Shown here piece by piece: positions 1 to 11,504 of a stretch of DNA of 64,000 nt (position 1 is the first letter of the stretch; each line of letters starts with the position of its first letter). Position numbers and translations under genes: made by a program. Under the pieces are notes generated by a model. The model saw only the letters and a program-made list of their open reading frames with translations. It was not told the DNA's origin and searched no databases. Location of the stretch: NCBI GenBank assembly GCA_018466975.1, contig CM031559.1, forward strand, positions 496,001-560,000, read 5' to 3'. The DNA comes from Sparassis latifolia. Taxonomy: Eukaryota; Basidiomycota; Agaricomycetes; Polyporales; Sparassidaceae.

Positions 1-3000
1 AAGGCTGCATTGGATCTCGGAATCATTCCCAGCACGACAGATCGCAAGTTCTCTCTCGCAGATGCTGAACACATGGCCAAGGATGACGATTATCCCGATC
101 TGACTGAAGGTGAAGGTGGGGCTGATCCCGCCACTGTGGACGACGATGACGTAGAGCCATTCTCGGTGGAGGAAGATGCAGCTGATGTGCAAAAGAAGAT
201 GATGGGGCAGAAGTGGTCTTTGCGAAAGACTGCGCACTGGGCATGGCGAGAGGAGCTGTTGGAAAGGGTTGGCCAGGAGCATCCTGATGCGAAGGATCAA
301 GTTGAGAAATTGGTCTGGTATACCAAGGCATTTGTAGATAAATGGCATGACCTGACCGACGAGGAGCGAGATGAACTGAAAGTGCTTGCTGCGAAGAAGA
401 CGGAGGAGTCGCAGATGGATCGAGCTGGGCAAATTGCCTATGCTCAAAAGCATCTTGGCAGGATGGGTGAAGACTTCATCCAGACTGTGGAGACAAAGAT
501 GGGAGGAAAGGTTCTCATCCTCCTGGCCTTGCCGACAGAGAAGCCCACGCAGATTCGGCGCACCAAGTAAGTCTCGGCCATCATTATTTGCATTATTTTA
601 TTCACCGCCATCCTAGGCTTCAGTCACCTGATACTGGTGGCTTTCTGAAGTTCACCGACTCTGTCGATGACTGGCAGAAAGATTTGTGGAAGAAGTGGGG
701 GATGTGGGCAATGAATGTTATGAGTAAGTCATACCCATGGAATACGAAGCAACATGCACTAATCAATGACTAGTTCCCGATGAGCTTAAGGATAATGATG
801 CTGAAGAAGAGGATGAAATCGCACTCACCGACATGCAGCACAAGATCGATGATGATGGCAATGCCATCGTTCCTGCATTTGAGAAGACGTGAAAGCTGAC
901 TCAAAAGCGTCATTTGGTCCGGGCCATTGTGACTCACCAGCATTGTAAGCTTCATTCTCAAAGGTGAATCTGTATCCATGCTGATGATATACATGCAGGA
1001 AATATTGTTGATTCCAAGCATGCAAAGTGCCCTTAGAAGAAGATCAGTGAAGATGTCCGCAAGTACATTGATGAGGCATGTTGGCCGGACAGCGTGGTCT
1101 TTGCCGAACCTTGGAACATCAGTGTTGACAACATCGATTTGCTCCTCAAGCACTGAGCAAATTGACAGGCTATTGGCTCAGTTGCTTTCCAATTTCTGAT
1201 AGCAGCTGGTGGAGGTGATGCCATGAAGCCCAGGGGAAAAAAGCAGAAAGACGTCACTGATATGAATGTTGGCAATTCGGCAGATGAAGGGGACCAGGAT
1301 GACAACGATAATGAGGTGGAGGTCGGAGTCAATCGTCACACGAAGGGCAAAGGCAAGCAGCCTGCCATGAGGAAGAAGCATGTTCCCCCACATTCTGAGG
1401 AGGAGTTCGACTTGGATAATGTTTCCAGTGGCAAGGATGACTCAGTGGGGGTAAAGACGAAGGCTGCGATGAACAAGGCCAAGTCGATGCACACCGCCAA
1501 TACTGCCTATAATGAGGAGGGATGGCAGCCATTTTCTGCACAGGATCTTGTCGATGTTCCTCGGACGGGAGAAGCGAGTTCATCTGGAGTTGCTGGTGCT
1601 CCGGCAGCAATTGCACATGTAAGGAAACTCTATCCGAGGATCGCCAATCACCCGGAAGATATTATTCTGTGGCCCAGGTCAATAATGGTTGATGTCGACT
1701 GGTATAAGCACGATGTTAGCAGAATTGTGATCCCTCTGCCAGCATTTTCACTTCCGGATCTCGCTGAAAATGATGCAGCAGAGCTGGAGTGGGTTGACTG
1801 CCAGAAGGCAATTTTACTGACAACGTCTGCCCGATTCCAAGGCTTCAGGATACTTGACCTCAAACATATCGTTCAGTGACCATCAATGACACAATTGGAT
1901 AATCCGGGATGTTTCGCTCTGCGGTTGCTGGCTGACGACACTGCTGCTATTCCTGAAGACTATGTAAAGGTGTGGAAATATGAGCCTGGAGTATGGCAAG
2001 CTATCGAGCATCCTCTTCGAGAGCAATGGACGCTTGCAGGCAATTGGGTTGGTGGTCTTCCACGCATTGCGCCATCCTATAAAGCCTTTCTGCAATGGAA
2101 TTCCCCTCTGATGTGAGCGGTTACTGTTTTGGTCCAACTGATCGGGTCTCATGCTTGTTATTAGCAATAATCCGGAAGATGGATCGCCTGCTTCGGCAAC
2201 TCAGCGATCTGAATTTCTTTTATCTCTGTCTACCTTTAAGGAGTACAGGCTTCTTGTCAAAGTCTGCCAACTCACTCCCGTAAGTCAATTTTGCTTTCCG
2301 ATAGATTATTCATCTGATCAGAGATGTAGTGTGTCACACTGATGCTCAAAGAATATCCTCGCCCAGCATGGGCATCATGGGAACTCGCACACCGTGAACT
2401 CCCTCCCGACTTCTGCACGAAGGGAATTGAGACCTTCTGTGCTTATATTGAGGCACGACCGTATCAGGGATTTGAGATGCTGACCTCAGCTTTGGAGCTC
2501 TCACTCATGACATTGGCAATTGGCTTGGTACTGCGATTCATCGCCGAGCATAATGATCCACAGACAGTTGCACTTGGCCTTGATGACACCCTCGTGTTGC
2601 AGCTTCATCGACTATGTTGGCTCTTTGCACGGCAGATTCGTGCATATACGAAGACCGCATATGCAGAGGGCAGCCTGACAGCAGATGAATTCTCAGCATA
2701 CTCAGCGATGACAGGCCTCGTGGAGGAGCCAGTGATCGTAGAGCATCGGATGGTGTGTATGCTGTGAAAGCAAATGGATAAGGCCAGTAGGTGGATCGGG
2801 CAAGGCCAACCTCATAGGTGCAAAAGGATCCGACATTCTGTGAGGGATGTCGTGGTCATGCTCTCCGCTGATGCAACTCTTAACGATGTTAACGAATATC
2901 TGACTGATGACTACATGCGACACTATCAGGAAAAGGTAGAGTCGGGTCCTGTGCGAACAGCAGAAGCTGCATGGCTGATCTCCCAACAGTTGATCAAGAC

Positions 3001-3585
3001 TACATCAGCACCTGCCAATTCTCAAGCAGCCACGGCTGATAGCACTGCTGTGCAGCCACAGGTGAGGACATCTATCCATCTCCTTGATCATAGTGCTGAA
3101 GTTAAACAGGCCTCATCTCAGCTGCAACGTTTGAGCCCAGCCCACTCCTCCACCGGTAGAGTTTTTAGCTAATAGTGATGATGAACCGGCACCTCAGGAA
3201 CGTCCGAAAACTCACCAGTGACAACATCGTCAGCAGGCTCCTCCTGTTGCAGCCGGAGAGCCTCCAGAGGAGGATCAATTGCAAGAGGAACTCGCCAGGT
3301 TTTGTTGGCATGGTTTTTTATCGTCTTCACATTTGCTAATCGTGTTCATTTTTTAATCACAATAGATCTGCTGGAAAGAAGAGAACTCGGGCACAGGCCA
3401 AAGATGGAGGCACTGCTCCCAGTACCTCCAGTGCTGTCATTCCACGTCGCACTGGCCGAGTGACTGTAGCAACAAGGAAGGCTCAAGCAGCTGCAGCTGG
3501 GGTGACAGCAGTGACAGAGGCGACACCTGCTCAGGCGGCAAAGGCCAAGGCTCCTGCATGGAAAAAGAAGGGATCTCGGAAGTAG
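1..3585 (+). pseudogene. KDZ companion protein, decayed, 5' end missing
   Basis: This is a multi-exon plus-strand gene that enters the window already in frame and ends at TAG 3583-3585 after a Lys/Ala-rich basic tail. The visible exons hold an acidic N-terminal stretch, a helical segment with DKWHDLTDEERDELK (like the last helix of an HMG box), a long Lys/Asp/Glu-rich linker (about 1223-1500) and a hydrophobic helical block (2342-2767). Layout and composition parallel the minus-strand gene at 20276-23492 in element B. In-frame TGA stops at 890-892, 1877-1879 and 2765-2767 interrupt exons whose frame continues on the other side, so I call it a pseudogene. Each could be a CGA codon changed by one C-to-T transition. 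The function of the family is unknown to me; location and basic tail suggest a DNA-binding accessory factor, which is inference. Confidence 0.6.
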
Positions 3586-3821
3586 ATATAATTTGCGCAT
3601 TGTTATAACCTTGTCATGTTATGCAATATGAGAATCACATTTTTTATGATTTGCACGAGGTAGAAAATCATATGACCAACACCAGGCAGCCAGCAAAATG
3701 ATTACTCATTCATCACGTAATTTGTATTTCATGGAGCATGCGGCCTGCACATGTTGATAAAGAGATTGCCCGCCACTTTCTTCTCCCTTGCTTTATCCCC
3801 ACCACTTTCACCGGCATCACA
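3586..3821. other. Intergenic, no feature seen
   Basis: A short AT-rich gap lies between the companion pseudogene and the transposase of element A. It must hold the transposase promoter, but I see no clear motif. Confidence 0.5.
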
Positions 3822-6800
3822 ATGTCTCCAAGAAGTCAAAAGCAGTTCAGGAAATCGAAGCGCCATCGCAGTTCAATTGAGGATGTTGACCTTGTAGAGG
3901 TCCAGGCATGCCAGGGCAGAAAGTGGGTGATGCGAGCTGTGCAAGGTACACCAAAGTCGAGTCCTGGGACAGGAAGGAGGAAGGGTACAGCTGTAGAAGG
4001 ACCAAGCCAGACTTTAGCTGCGCCCTCTGAAAATCACATTATTGGTGATGATGGCCTGGATCCGTTTGCTCTGGAACCGCTGTCAACTAGGACACGTAGT
4101 GGCAAGGTGAGTGAAGAATGATGGAGATGATGTTTGCTCACTTTTTCCACATTGTAGTCACAACAGGACCTGATGCGTTCATGGCTTCCCTATCGGGCTG
4201 AGTATCTGTCGGAGATATTGGGCATGGAGGCACCTCCGGAGGATCGTGGATGCACTAATTGCAATGCACCTGATGGCCAGTTTCGTTGTCGAGACTACTG
4301 GGGGGATCATTTTGAATGTCTCCGATGCTGCCTTGATTCATATCGCTGACAACCATTTCATCGTCTCGAACACTGGGTTCAGAATCGGTTTGTCAAAATC
4401 TCTCTGGCTTCAATGGGGTTTGTCCTTCACCTGGGGCATGGCGGAAATGTATGTCCATGTGGATTTGGTGTCCAAGATGGATGAGAGGATGTCATTAATC
4501 TTGGGGGAGATCTCGGGCCGCAGCTGGAAGATGAAGGCCAGGTACATTTTTTGGGTGAAGATGTCATAGATGATCGACAGGAGGGAGAGGTGGTTATTGC
4601 TTCATGCAATGGAGTCTATGTGCAAAAGGTAAAATGGTGTATATGTCCTGATGCAGCTCCTCGCCACATTCAGATGCTTCGAATGGCCCTTTATCCTGCC
4701 AGTCAGCTTCGCCCCAGAACAGCGTTCACCTTTGATGTCCTCAAATATTTTAGTATTGATGCCATAGTTTGCAACACCTCGGCATCCAGGTTCTACACCA
4801 AGATGCGACGGTTAACCAATAATGCTGCACCCCAAACTGTTCCTGTGAGTAATCTTAGTTATATGATAAGTCTCTTGGAGGTAATCTGCCTGTTTTAGGA
4901 CTGTTATAGGGAACTCATGAGGGTTTCCCGCCAGTGGCGAGATATTGCAGTTCAGAAATGGTTTGGCTTTGGCCATGACCTTCTTAAGAGCCCAGGTCGT
5001 GAGGAGTTGGCTTATTTTTGTCCGGCTTGCCCCCAACCATGTCTCAATTTACCTGAGAATTGGCAAGAAGATCCTGAAATGTGAGTGTGATAATAAATGA
5101 TTTCAGCGCCCTGACTGAAATTCAAGATAAAGTGGTGTGTATCGTCGCACAATAGTGGCAGATGGAAACTTCACCTTGGAGCATATGAAGATGCATCGGC
5201 CTGAGAATGATGTGCCTCTGACTAATGGTCAAGGATTCATGGTTGATGATGTGGAGTATCAAGATCATTTGAAGTGCAGTAAAGAAACTATTGAGGTGCA
5301 TGCAATAAGATGAGTTGGAACTGCAATTGAGCTCTGGGAGATATCTGCAGAAATCTAGATGTGCAAATCACCGTGCTGTGAATCAGGCCAATGCTAATCG
5401 CCATAATCTGGAGGCCACAGGTGTTGGAGCATGTGTCTGTGCTCGCCATGGGTGTGTCATACCTCATTCAGTGGTTGACTTCCAAAAAGGAGAGAGGTAA
5501 GCATATTCCAACTGATCACATCTCCTTTGCCAAACATTCCATCTCTGCACGACTGTCAGACAAATGAACATAGACTACTCCATCTGCCAGGCCCTTCTAT
5601 ATAACACTGAAGGGCTCCAGTTCATGGATGTGTGCTACGATGTCGCATGTCAGTGGTGGATTCACTTTCTGGAGCGCGTTGCAGATAGCAAATATCTGAA
5701 GGTCGCAGACAAGATAAAGATCATTGCCTATGTGGGGAAGTTCCACCTTAGGGCCCATATTGCAGAGTGTTTTGCCAAGTTCTCCTTAAACTTCGGAAAA
5801 GACATGGGTGAGATTGAGGGTGAGGTTGTGGAGACGCTGTGGTCCAAAATGAATGGCACAGGTCCTTCAACACATGCAATGATCAAGGCACACCGACGAG
5901 AGGTTCTGAATGATCATTTTCGAGACTGGAACTGGATAAAGCTGCTGAGCATTGGTGGGCACTGTTTTTTTGCTGTTGCGCTGATGAGGGTTAATAGTAC
6001 TTCAGTGAACATGCTCCGAACCAAGTATTCCAAGGCTGTCAAAGGTGAATCTGAAATGGAGCAAGAGTTTGTTGATCTCTCAACCACAATGACCGAGGAC
6101 GATATCAAAGTGTGGACTGAGCAGGAGACCGTGGCTATGCGAGAGCGTGGTGATAAGTTGAACATATACAATGTCAACTTGGAGAAGGGTATGTGCATTC
6201 TCCAAGCCAGATTTCGTCTGATTGAGCAAACTGAGCCATAGCTTCATCCATGGGTGATATTCGCCTTCTGCTCACGACAGAAGAAAGACAGTCACCCAAT
6301 GAGGAGGGTAGAGTCCTGGAAAGTGGAACAGTAACCTGGTTGAGCACTGGAATAAATATCGAAAAGACACAGTGAGCCAGTTGACATTCACTTCAGTCTC
6401 TTTGCTCAGTCTGTGCTTCAGAGATGACATACAAGTAATGGCAAAACACCTCACTAAGCGAAGCTCCACCACGGACAAGAATTCGGTGGAGACGAAGCGA
6501 AATTTGCTGCAGAAAAGAATTGATGGATTTCACAATCGCGCAATGGCGCTATTAGATGGTGAAGACATTGAGCACTTAGAAATCTCCTCTAATGAGGTGG
6601 CAGATGAAGAGGGTTGGACCATGGAGGATGTGGAGGAGAACCCAGAAGATATTGAAGAGGAGGTGTTGCCAGAGAACATTACTCTCCTGCTTCCCTCCTC
6701 ACTTGGCATTGAGCAATGCAAGATGGTGGGATGGGAGAGCATTGCACAGCAGGAGTTACAGCTATGGGTTGGCCAAGCCAATGACTGTCTTGAAGACTTG

Positions 6801-7494
6801 CGACTCTTGTTAGGTCACAAGTCTTTGCTTTTCCGGACCAAATTCAGGCACAATAAGTCTCAATGGCACAAAACCCGAAATGCAGCTGAGCTCAGGAAGA
6901 TTGGTCAGCAAGAGCGCAAAATCATTAGACGATACAAGCGTGCTAGGAAAGCCCTGATCTGTTTAGGAGCAAGTGAACAGTTGTTGACACGATATCTTGA
7001 CATTCAAAAGGAAGACACAAAGATGCCTGGAGATATTGTGGAGGAGAATAGAGTTGGGCAGAGGAATGATAGATTGGTGTGGTTTTGGAAACTTGGAGGT
7101 GAGAATGCTCGAAATGCACGGGGGGAAAGTGTGGACAATAATATGGAAGACGTCGGTCAAAATGCCATGAAGGAGGGTGAGTGACTATCTGTTTATGCCT
7201 GGTCAAACTTATTCACAGATGGTAATCACCATGTCAGTTGATCGAGTTAACTGGCTGAGAGCAAAGGCACGATACACAAGGTACAAGGAGGAGGTACCGA
7301 AGGTGCGACATGAGATGTTATGGACTGTCCTGTGGTTTGAACGCAAGCAGCATGAGTGGCAGACCAGGGAGATGAAGGCAGTGAATGCAGGTCTACGTGG
7401 TCATGCATCCTATGCAGCAAAGCCAGGTGCAATGTGGAAGGACTTTGCACTTCAATCACAGCAGGCATTCAATGGTCAAATGATTGTCAGGTAG
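3822..7494 (+). pseudogene. KDZ transposase A, nonsense-mutated
   Basis: This is the transposase of element A. ATG 3822 opens a basic exon to 4106. After an intron comes a Cys-rich CxC zinc domain (4159 on: CTNC, then CLRCC, then FHRLEHW and HLGHGG). Next are the catalytic blocks DGNF (about 5160), the CxxH-type RAVNQAN and VVDFQKGE blocks (5360-5500), CYDVACQWW (about 5633) and GEVVETLW (about 5820). These carry the expected D, D and E of the RNase H-like fold. The C-terminal WLRAKA and HEMLWT blocks run to 7494. About ten introns are inferred from GT-AG sites. Two in-frame TGA codons, 4347-4349 and 4482-4484, cut the CxC domain, so the copy is probably inactive. It is clearly a different subfamily from the transposase in element B. 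Confidence 0.85.
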
Positions 7495-7687
7495 TCTGCG
7501 AGTTGCAAAGGTAGATATGCAAAATTAGCCAATAAATGTGTGTGACTGGCTATGTAGATTTGGACGAGTGTATCCTCTGGGACCTTAAAGAAGCATGGTG
7601 TCAGCAAGACCTTTAAGTTTGGATGCCTTAGCCTGGAGCACCATTTGTGTAGAAAGTTATACAGCCACGGCCAGAGTGTGGAAAACT

Positions 7688-8239
7688 CTCTATAGAATGA
7701 AAATTTCTAGATCATCGGCCGAGGCCACCATTTTCACAAACACTATATAGGGCATCCTTGGCCAATGCCAAAGTTCAGCAGACCTTATATAGAACAGAAA
7801 TTCCAGGACACTCGGCCAAGGTCACCATTTCCACAAGGAACTATATAGGACCTTTTTAGCCGAGGCCAAATTTCAGACAATCCTATATAGAATGCAAATT
7901 TCTTGACCCTTGGCCGTAGGCATTATTTCCACAAAATCTATATAGGGTACCCTTGGCTATGGCCAAATTTCAGGAGATGCTATATAGGATCGAAATTTCA
8001 TGTGCCTTGGCCAAGTGGACCATTTACACAAAGATTCTATATAGGTCCACTTGGCCAAGCCCAACTGTCTGCAAACTCTATATAGGATTGGACTTTTATG
8101 ACTCTTGGCCAATGGCACAATTTCAGCTATAATCTATATAGAGACATGGCAGCCGACCCCAAAATGCCCGACAACCTATATAGACTTCAAATTGCGCCTC
8201 CCTTGGCTAACTCCCAAATATGCGACTCAGCCTATATAG
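7688..8239. repeat. Palindrome array CTATATAG, alternating 42/56 bp
   Basis: Twelve sites lie at 7688 (CTCTATAG), 7743, 7785 (TTATATAG), 7841, 7883, 7938, 7980, 8037, 8078, 8134, 8176 and 8232; ten are exact CTATATAG. Start-to-start distances are 55, 42, 56, 42, 55, 42, 57, 41, 56, 42 and 56 bp, giving a composite unit of about 98 bp. Between sites there are diverged blocks containing TTGGCC or CCAAGG. The array lies between the transposase gene and the right end of element A, the subterminal position where transposase-binding repeats are often found. No coding frame runs through it. Confidence 0.9.
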
Positions 8240-8358
8240 CCTAATTGTCTTGGCCAACCCTATATCTCCATCCTATATTATATTTTGGCCAACACTCGGT
8301 TTTATGAAAATTTACACAAAATGTTCCACCTCGGTTATATGGAAGTTTAGGTATATAT

Positions 8359-8373
8359 TGGCTGAATGGGCTC
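8359..8373 (-). repeat. Right terminus of element A
   Basis: TGGCTGAATGGGCTC matches the last 15 bases of element B (TGACTGAATGGGCTG) at 13 positions. Gag coding sequence starts immediately after it. The adjoining CTGGCAT (8374-8380) is the predicted target duplication, whose partner would lie left of the window. Confidence 0.65.
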
Positions 8374-11245
8374 CTGGCATAGCGGCCATTGCACGCAGTG
8401 ACACTGATGTTAGCGCAAAGTCCTGATGCTCATATACAGGTGGAGCGTCATTGGGGTCCTCGAAGAGGATGTCCGATATTGCATTGAACACCGCAGCGAG
8501 CGACGGGTTGTCCTCATAGTCACTGCGGTCAGGCAACGGCATTGCAGCAAGAATATCATGCTGCACTAGAAGCTGTGCACGAATTCGCTCGCACCGCCAC
8601 ACGAATTCGGTCAGTGCCCGGATGCGATCAAATGGGTCGCGCAGCAAGTTTCCTTGCTCTACGATGCTGCAGGCAAGCTCGCGTTGGGTCCATACCAATT
8701 GGCCATACAATATGTCGATGTATCGGTCGTACTGTTGTAGGTTTGAAAGGAGGTCACCATTGAGGGCATACAGGCCATGGATAGCATCCATTGGAGGACC
8801 TGCAAGCCACGACTCAAGGGCGCCATCAGTATTGACTTCCGAGGTGCTGTCACTATTTTCCTCAGCATCTGAAATTGCCACAAGTGATGGCATTTCATCG
8901 TCATCTGCATCTGTGTCCGATTCGAACGACAGCGGCTCCGAGGACTCATCCTGGTATGCCGGCGGGTTTGTAAATACAGCGGACACAGCAGCATTGTCAG
9001 CATCTCCAACAAGTGCTGTAGCATCTCCTCCAGCTATAATTTCGGTCTGGAGTCAAAGCATCTCACGCTCGAACACAGAGAGCATTTCGCGCAAGGGCTC
9101 AGATTCCGCAGAATCTTCATCCTCAACAATGCGCATTGACCCGTAGTACATGACATCATCATCCTCAAGGTCAAAGTACTCCTCCAGAGGGTTGGTCTCC
9201 TCCTCTGGATCATACTGCGAGCCCTCGACGAGTGCAACTGTCTTGTCCTCGGGTTTGCCATTCCCTGCATTGGGTGCAATGTTATCATGCACAAAAGTGT
9301 GCTCATCCTCAGCTACCTCCGGATGCTCCTGCACATCATCCTGGGCAGGTTCTGCCTCCGCGGCTTCTCGCTCATCAATTACACGAGCTGCATGGAGCTT
9401 CGGGCCCTTGGACTTTGGGCAATTCGGTGACAAGTGGCCGTACTCACCACAGTTGTAACACCGGACGTTCACAAGGTTTCCTGAGGGTCCGCCACGATTT
9501 CCAGAGAAGTTAGTAGGCCGCCCGTCCTTCTGCGTGGACTGCAGCGGGGCTTGCAATGAGCGATTCGCGCTCTGCGGTGGACGGTTTCCAGATCTGCCAT
9601 CACGACGAAAATCATTGCGACGCACGATGCGCACAAATCGTGTCGACTTCCCATGGTCGGGGTGCTTCACAGATGAGCTCTGGCCATGAGTGTCTTGGGT
9701 AGAAGTAGTTTTCGCTGGCGTGGGTACGGGTGCAGGTGCGGAATGTTTGACACAATTTCGTGAAACAACCTGGTTGTTGTGTTCTTGCTGAACAGCAAGA
9801 CGCAGCAACGTGGTAAGCAGAGTGGTCTCGACGGAAACGTCCTTCGATCTGAACAGAGGGACGCAGACTTCATCCGGAAGCGCCTTGACAAAGGTTCGCA
9901 CGAACGTGTAGTCGTCGGGTGGCTGAGGCATATGGGCAGCATACTTAGCTAGCTCGTCCCATACACTGTTTACTCCGCCATCCTTCGTGTATATTACTGC
10001 ATAGAATTTATCAGCTGCATTTCCTGCAGTTGCGTGATACAAGAACCACCAGAAAATGGCACACGCGGCATCTTCAAAATTCCACTTTACATTATTGTGA
10101 GGCGTGTCGACATTGTCATTGTACTAGTCAGCAGCCTTACCCTTGAGAAATTGGCCCATAAGTTGGAGCTGTTCCTCATCGAGGTCTGGTCCGCACATGC
10201 GATAGAGCCGAAGCCATCGCAATAGGGACTTCAACCACAATTCGAAAACTTTAAGATCATCCTCACCTGAATACTTGTCAGGCAGAGGTATATTTTTCAT
10301 ATTTTTCAGAGCATTACTATCAGGTAGTGCCCATCCGACTTTCTTCCTGATCATCTCATGAATAGTTTTCACACCATCACGCATGAACGAGTCGTCAACA
10401 GCGGGTAACGTATATCCCGGCTGTGGCTGTTGTTGCTGACGAGGTACACTACCACGGGGCATGCTGTGTCTACCCTGTAAGTAGCTGGGACTCCGTGTTG
10501 CATGCCTGTCAAGATTACGGACAGACGGCCTCTCGGAGCTCTCGTCATCATCTCCGTCATCTCCATCCGAGCCGCTACCATGCAGACTCGAGTCACCATC
10601 GCCATCCAGAGAACCGCCATCACTGCCTCCACCAGGGAATCCACCAGAACGGAATCCCCGACCAGAGTAGACGGAGTGTGATCCGCGACCACACGCGGGC
10701 ATTCCTTCACGACGTGGCGGGTTGTTGCTACCACCACCACCAGGTGGTCCCGGCGACGGTGCATCACCAAATGCGGTGCGCAGTGTGGCAAAGGGCATCG
10801 CACTACCCCAGCACGCACGCATGTCTACGCGGGACTCGGATTGCTGCCAGGTCTCGTTGATGCGGGCCTCGCACTCTCGATGCCGTTGTTCTGCCCTGCA
10901 CGCATCCAAAAAGCGGGTTTGGCCATTGAGACGAATGTTGTACATGGCATCCATCTCGTTTCGGTCGCGGGGCCAAAACAGCATGTCGAGCGACCTCTCG
11001 ACATAGTCGTCCGAGTTGATTGGCGGAGACTGCGGCCGATCGCCTTCAATGCCAACAGGCGGCCTCGACTGATGAGTTGCCTCGTCTGTCATGCAAGATG
11101 AAAACTCGTGTAGCGGGGTCTCTAAGTTGTCAATCTTGGGGTTCTCCCGCTTCTTAATGCGGAGTATGGAGGAGCGAATCTTACTAATCGCCTCCTCAAA
11201 GTCCCTTTGAGCGTTCACGGCTCTAGCGCGGGTAGCATTGGCCTC
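8374..11245 (-). pseudogene. gag: Ty3-type Gag, main part (split by element B)
   Basis: This is the structural protein of an LTR retrotransposon of the Ty3/gypsy kind; it would form the cytoplasmic particle. The minus-strand frame is open from the element B boundary. It contains a coiled-coil-like start, a Gly/Asp-rich linker, the retrotransposon gag domain (YSGEDDLKVFELWLKSLLRW through FVRTFVKALPDE) and a CCHC zinc knuckle (CYNCGEYGHLSPNC, near 9430-9470). An acidic C-terminal region follows. In-frame stops are TAG at 10124-10126, in a position where the family normally has Trp, and TGA at 9053-9055. The frame continues unchanged after both. The 3' end is cut by element A at about 8374. No protease or reverse transcriptase is visible, and I identify no LTR. 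Confidence 0.85.
11239..11245. repeat. Target-site duplication, left copy (element B)
   Basis: TGGCCTC is identical to 35816-35822. Extending the pair by one base breaks the match, so the duplication is 7 bp, or 8 bp with one change. Confidence 0.8.
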
Positions 11246-11504
11246 CACACCTTTCAGTCATGTTACCTGAACTGAACTCCCATTTACTCTGACATTGTCA
11301 TGAACTGGACACATCAGCAAAAGTCAACTCTTGCTTACCCAGATTATTCCCTTGATCGAGGAAATTTTAAGGAGATCCTCATTATTATTCTTCCTTATTC
11401 ACCTTAATTGGCCAAATAAGGAAGCAGACCTCCTTAATCAAGGCAATAAGGAGCTAACCAAGAGTTGACTTTTCCTGATGCAGCCAGCGGACGTCGGCCC
11501 ATTG
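11246..11504 (+). repeat. Left terminal inverted repeat of element B
   Basis: The repeat matches the reverse complement of 35729-35815, from the CA next to the target duplication, through TTCAGTCATGTT, CTCCCATTTAC and GACATTGTCATGAACTGG, to CGGCCCATTG. A 169-bp MITE plus a 2-bp duplication interrupt it. Without them it is 88 bp against 87 bp on the right. Confidence 0.85.
11312..11480. mobile_element. 169-bp MITE in the left TIR
   Basis: The ends are inverted: CATCAGCAAAAGTCAACTC at the left, and TTGACTTTTCCTGATG closing the right, with one mismatch in 22. Comparison with the uninterrupted right TIR (ctggacagccag) shows the empty site directly and gives a 2-bp CA duplication (11310-11311 and 11481-11482). 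The interior is AT-rich with further partial inverted repeats (AAGGAG/CTCCTT) and no reading frame. Confidence 0.85.

Larger units (their letters stand above)
1..8373 (+). mobile_element. KDZ transposon A, left end outside window
   Basis: This is a DNA transposon of the Kyakuja-Dileera-Zisupton class. From left to right it contains a companion gene (to 3585), a KDZ transposase (3822-7494), an array of CTATATAG palindromes (7688-8239) and a right terminus ending about 8373. The terminus (TGGCTGAATGGGCTC, 8359-8373) matches the right terminus of element B (TGACTGAATGGGCTG, 35801-35815) at 13 of 15 positions, which is how I place the boundary. The sequence to the right is gag coding sequence. 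All coding parts carry in-frame TGA stops and CpG is scarce: I count no CpG in 6601-6780. The left end and its target duplication lie outside the window, so total size is unknown. Confidence 0.75.

Noticed and set aside
8374..11245. Protease or reverse transcriptase of the retrotransposon
   Set aside because: No DTG/DSG protease motif or YxDD motif was found. Only Gag with its zinc knuckle is present; pol may lie beyond element A, outside the window.
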